This document shows, in pieces, positions 5,623 to 8,283 of a stretch of 8,283 nt of DNA. The stretch covers positions 1 to 8,283 of the forward strand of contig JAQWFV010000115.1 of NCBI GenBank assembly GCA_029238555.1, given 5' to 3'. The translations under genes and the position numbers were made by a program. Source of the stretch: Flavobacteriaceae bacterium (lineage in GTDB: Bacteria; Bacteroidota; Bacteroidia; Flavobacteriales; Flavobacteriaceae). Under the pieces are notes generated by a model, which did no database searches, had not been told where the DNA came from, and was given only the letters and a program-made list of their open reading frames with translations. The stretch's first letter is position 1. Every line of letters begins with the position of its first letter.

Positions 5623-8028
5623 TTATTTATTTACGTCCATGCGTTGAATTTCTATTGAAATCTCGTCGTTGGATTGGCTGTCTATGTCTGCCTGAAAGGC
5701 GGCCAATTCTTCCTGAACACTAGCTTCTGTGCCTTCAAATACACGCTCTACTGTCTTGGTCTCACCATTTTCAGTAATGGTGTAAGCCACTGTAGCAGAC
5801 ACCTCATCCTGGTCATTGCTACTCGCATTTACAGAAACAGAAATTTCTTTATGAGACTCATGCAATCCTTCTGTAGTATGACCCTCTCCTAAAATAGGGG
5901 CAATCACTAGTCCTACCAGACAGGTGAGCTTAATTAATATGTTCATAGAAGGTCCTGAAGTATCCTTGAATGGATCTCCCACCGTATCTCCAGTCACAGC
6001 TGCTTTGTGCGCGTCTGAGCCTTTGTAGGTCATTTCTCCGTTAATCATGACACCAGCCTCAAAAGACTTTTTAGCGTTGTCCCAAGCACCTCCAGCATTG
6101 TTTTGGAAAATAGCCCACATAACACCACTCACACAAACACCAGCCATATAGCCTCCTAAAGGTTCTGCACCAAAGAGAAGTCCTATGAATATAGGAGTGA
6201 TGATGGTAATTAATCCAGGCAGAATCATCTCTCTAAGCGCTGCTTTGGTAGAAATGTCAACACATTTGGCGTATTCTGGTGTTCCAGTTCCCTCCATAAT
6301 TCCAGGAATTTCGCGGAACTGTCTTCTCACTTCTTGTACCATTTCCATGGCTGCTTTTCCTACAGATTGCATGGCTAAAGCGGAGAAAACCACTGGGATC
6401 ATTCCTCCTACGAATAGCATGGCCAAGACGTCTGCCTTGAATATATTAATCCCGTCTATGCCCGTGAAAGTCACATAGGCCGCAAATAAGGCCAAGGCAG
6501 TTAATGCCGCAGAGGCAATGGCAAAACCTTTACCAACTGCTGCGGTGGTGTTCCCTACCGAGTCTAAAATGTCTGTACGCTCCCTCACTTCTGGGGCCAA
6601 CTCACTCATTTCTGCTACCCCTCCTGCGTTGTCTGCAATGGGTCCAAAGGCGTCTATGGCTAATTGCATTGCTGTGGTGGCCATCATGGCCGATGCCGCA
6701 AGCGCTACCCCATAAAAACCTGCCAATTCATAGGATCCGTATATGGCGGCTGCGAATAAAATAACCGAAGAAAAGGTAGATTTCATTCCCACCGCTAATC
6801 CTGCAATAATATTGGTAGCAGCCCCTGTAGAACTGTTTTCTACAATATCCATTACTGGCTTTTTACCCAAAGAAGTGTAGTAGGCCGTCACAAAAGAAAT
6901 TAAAGCCCCTACCGCTAGTCCAATACAAGCCGCATAGAATACATTTATAGATGGAATGTCTTTAATACCCTCTCCAAAGAAATTCATTTGAAGGGTGGCT
7001 GGAAGCATCCAGTCAATTAAAAACCAAGAGGCTACTAAGGTCAGTGCAATGGCGGCCCAGTTTCCTGTATCTAGTGCTTTTTGAACCTGAGACTCTTTAG
7101 CGTCGTTGGAGGAAATTCTCACAAGGAAAGTTCCCACAATGGAGGCTAAAATACCTACTCCTGCAATTACAATAGGCAATAAAATAGGGCCCATATTATT
7201 AAATACATCTGTGAAGGATCCTCCAGCAGACATGTCTTTAATTAAGTAATTACCCAATACCATAGCGGCCAATACCGTGGCTACATAAGAGCCAAAAAGG
7301 TCTGCTCCCATTCCGGCTACATCTCCCACATTGTCTCCTACGTTGTCTGCAATAGTGGCTGGGTTTCTAGGATCGTCTTCAGGAATTCCTGCTTCTACTT
7401 TCCCCACTAAATCTGCACCTACGTCTGCTGCTTTGGTATAAATACCGCCACCCACACGAGCAAAAAGCGCAATAGATTCTGCCCCTAAGGAGAATCCGGC
7501 GAGGGTTTCTAGTACTACGGTCATATTGTCGTAAAAACTTCCTTCTGCTCCCATGAATTGGCCTAAGAAAAATAGGAACAATAAACTAAGGCCTAACACC
7601 GCTAAACTAGCTACTCCTAGACCCATAACAGTACCTCCACTAAAAGACACCTTTAGTGCTTGTGGTAAGCTGGTCTTGGCTGCTTCTGCGGTTCTTGCAT
7701 TTGAGTCTGTAGCAATTCTCATTCCTATATTCCCTGCTAAGGCAGAAAGGATGGCACCAAATATAAAGGCGGGTACAATCATCCAACTGGTGGTTTCTAC
7801 CACTAGGGATATTCCGTATAAGGCCACAGATGCTATGACCACAAAAATGGCTAAAAGCCTGTATTCTGCTCCTAAAAAGGCGAGCGCTCCTTCCTTGATG
7901 GCTTTAGAAATGCCTTGCATTTTTTCATCGCCAGCGGCTTGTTTTTTTACCCATGCCATTTTAACAAACATGAAGAGTAGTCCTAAAACAGCTAAGGCTA
8001 TAGGAAGAAAGATAATATTAGATTCCAT
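5623..8028 (-). CDS. hppA: Membrane-bound, ion-pumping pyrophosphatase (K+-dependent type, probably H+-translocating)
   Basis: This 801-residue integral inner-membrane enzyme hydrolyses pyrophosphate and uses the energy to pump ions outward; the family has 16 membrane helices. The signature motifs are [20 protein letters not shown] (193-212, with D202, K210 and E212), [19 protein letters not shown] (218-236, Mg-PPi ligands), [12 protein letters not shown] (459-470), [12 protein letters not shown] (643-654) and [14 protein letters not shown] (681-694). After GNTT (492-495) there is Ala-Ala-Val-Gly, where K+-independent enzymes have Lys, so it should need K+. The gate glutamate usual in helix 6 (SYAES in plants) is Ala250 here, while helix 5 has Glu184, a pattern I recall from the Flavobacterium johnsoniae H+ pump. 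Residues about 715-801 form an acidic extension that the plant enzyme lacks. ATG 8028 gives the expected N-terminal helix. Confidence 0.96.
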   Translation of the reverse strand: MESNIIFLPIALAVLGLLFMFVKMAWVKKQAAGDEKMQGISKAIKEGALAFLGAEYRLLAIFVVIASVALYGISLVVETTSWMIVPAFIFGAILSALAGNIGMRIATDSNARTAEAAKTSLPQALKVSFSGGTVMGLGVASLAVLGLSLLFLFFLGQFMGAEGSFYDNMTVVLETLAGFSLGAESIALFARVGGGIYTKAADVGADLVGKVEAGIPEDDPRNPATIADNVGDNVGDVAGMGADLFGSYVATVLAAMVLGNYLIKDMSAGGSFTDVFNNMGPILLPIVIAGVGILASIVGTFLVRISSNDAKESQVQKALDTGNWAAIALTLVASWFLIDWMLPATLQMNFFGEGIKDIPSINVFYAACIGLAVGALISFVTAYYTSLGKKPVMDIVENSSTGAATNIIAGLAVGMKSTFSSVILFAAAIYGSYELAGFYGVALAASAMMATTAMQLAIDAFGPIADNAGGVAEMSELAPEVRERTDILDSVGNTTAAVGKGFAIASAALTALALFAAYVTFTGIDGINIFKADVLAMLFVGGMIPVVFSALAMQSVGKAAMEMVQEVRRQFREIPGIMEGTGTPEYAKCVDISTKAALREMILPGLITIITPIFIGLLFGAEPLGGYMAGVCVSGVMWAIFQNNAGGAWDNAKKSFEAGVMINGEMTYKGSDAHKAAVTGDTVGDPFKDTSGPSMNILIKLTCLVGLVIAPILGEGHTTEGLHESHKEISVSVNASSNDQDEVSATVAYTITENGETKTVERVFEGTEASVQEELAAFQADIDSQSNDEISIEIQRMDVNK

Positions 8029-8095
8029 AAATAATTGATTAGTTTAAGTTTAGTTTATGTTATTCGCCCCTAATGTAGCAAAATATGCGTTAAAA
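8029..8095 (-). promoter_or_regulatory. hppA upstream region, promoter not certain
   Basis: The interval between the ppa terminator and the hppA start holds no full TTTG-N20-TAnnTTTG match. The nearest -7 candidates on the minus strand are TATTTTG (8077-8071) and TACATTAG (8068-8061). Close to the start codon the motif AAACT occurs three times, seen on the plus strand as AGTTTAAGTTTAGTTTA (8041-8057). hppA could have its own non-consensus promoter here or depend on readthrough from ppa. Confidence 0.3.
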
Positions 8096-8124
8096 AAAAA
8101 GGCGCCCCTGCGGGGCGCCTTTTT
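8092..8124 (-). terminator. Strong intrinsic terminator after ppa
   Basis: AAAAAGGCGCCCC (8096-8108) and GGGGCGCCTTTTT (8112-8124) form a perfect 13-pair stem with a 3-base TGC loop. Eight of the pairs are G-C. On the minus strand it is followed by nine Ts (8100-8092). It begins about 20 bases after the ppa stop and should separate ppa from hppA transcription efficiently. The plus-strand side has only five Ts, so it is oriented chiefly for ppa. Confidence 0.95.
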
Positions 8125-8144
8125 ACAAAATTTTTGCGTTTGGG

Positions 8145-8283
8145 TTACTTAATAGTCACCTCTGCTAATGGAACGTCTGAATCTTTAAAACGGTTCACAC
8201 ACTTGGCTACAATTTCTTTAGCCTCATGAACGTCTCCCCATCCACCAACGTCAACTTTTTTCTTTTCTAAGTCTTTATACACT
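8145..8283 (-). CDS. ppa: Soluble family I inorganic pyrophosphatase, C-terminal 45 residues (5' end outside window)
   Basis: The minus-strand frame ending at TAA 8147-8145 reads VYKDLEKKKVDVGGWGD and then HEAKEIVAKCVNRFK. This resembles the C-terminus of E. coli Ppa, which has YKDLEKGKWVKVEGW followed by an alanine- and lysine-rich helix. The last dozen residues, DSDVPLAEVTIK, extend a little past the E. coli end. The active-site aspartates of the family lie upstream, outside the window, so catalytic integrity cannot be judged. The cytoplasmic enzyme hydrolyses PPi without conserving energy, in contrast to the membrane pump encoded next to it. A strong terminator follows directly. Confidence 0.85.
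   Translation of the reverse strand, partial: VYKDLEKKKVDVGGWGDVHEAKEIVAKCVNRFKDSDVPLAEVTIK

Noticed and set aside
6504..6764. Plus-strand open frames opposite the middle of hppA
   Set aside because: Antisense to conserved membrane helices; the repetitive hydrophobic composition reflects the opposite strand's codons.
7553..8038. 161-residue plus-strand open frame opposite the start of hppA
   Set aside because: It lies wholly antisense to a strongly conserved gene, its translation shows no recognisable domain, and it has no promoter; a coding shadow.

Overview
The window looks like chromosomal housekeeping DNA from a member of the Bacteroidota, most likely a flavobacterium. Four things point there: a GLPGLI-family protein paired with a carboxypeptidase-regulatory-domain outer-membrane barrel, a TAnnTTTG-type promoter, AT-rich genes with almost no Shine-Dalgarno sequences, and a membrane pyrophosphatase of the kind I associate with Flavobacterium. 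I see no phage, transposon, CRISPR, tRNA or rRNA signal.

Layout, left to right. At 1-411 (minus) is the N-terminal part of metK, cut by the window edge. Its leader (412-570) carries what reads as a SAM-II riboswitch (488-562) behind a near-consensus Bacteroidota promoter (575-606). Next comes a two-gene minus-strand operon: a GLPGLI protein (4274 to 3312) followed, with a one-base TAATG overlap, by an 895-residue outer-membrane barrel (3312 to 625). A divergent region (4275-4477) separates it from the only plus-strand gene, a deoxynucleoside kinase (4478-5092). That gene converges, with a 2-base gap, on a GreA/GreB-like gene (5547 to 5095). Upstream are an intrinsic terminator (5561-5594) and the membrane pyrophosphatase hppA (8028 to 5623). 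A very strong terminator (8092-8124) then follows the C-terminal end of a soluble family I pyrophosphatase, ppa (8283 to 8145).

Functionally there are three unrelated blocks. The first is SAM synthesis with its own SAM-sensing leader. The second is an envelope pair of unknown substrate. The third is nucleotide and pyrophosphate metabolism: deoxynucleoside salvage, a transcript-elongation-factor relative, and two pyrophosphatases of different type side by side. No undescribed multi-gene system is evident. The most rewarding observations are the metK riboswitch, with an extra hairpin and a leader segment complementary to its pseudoknot strand; the membrane pyrophosphatase, whose gate glutamate sits in helix 5 instead of helix 6 and which has an acidic C-terminal domain of about 85 residues; and the correction of the GreA-like start codon.
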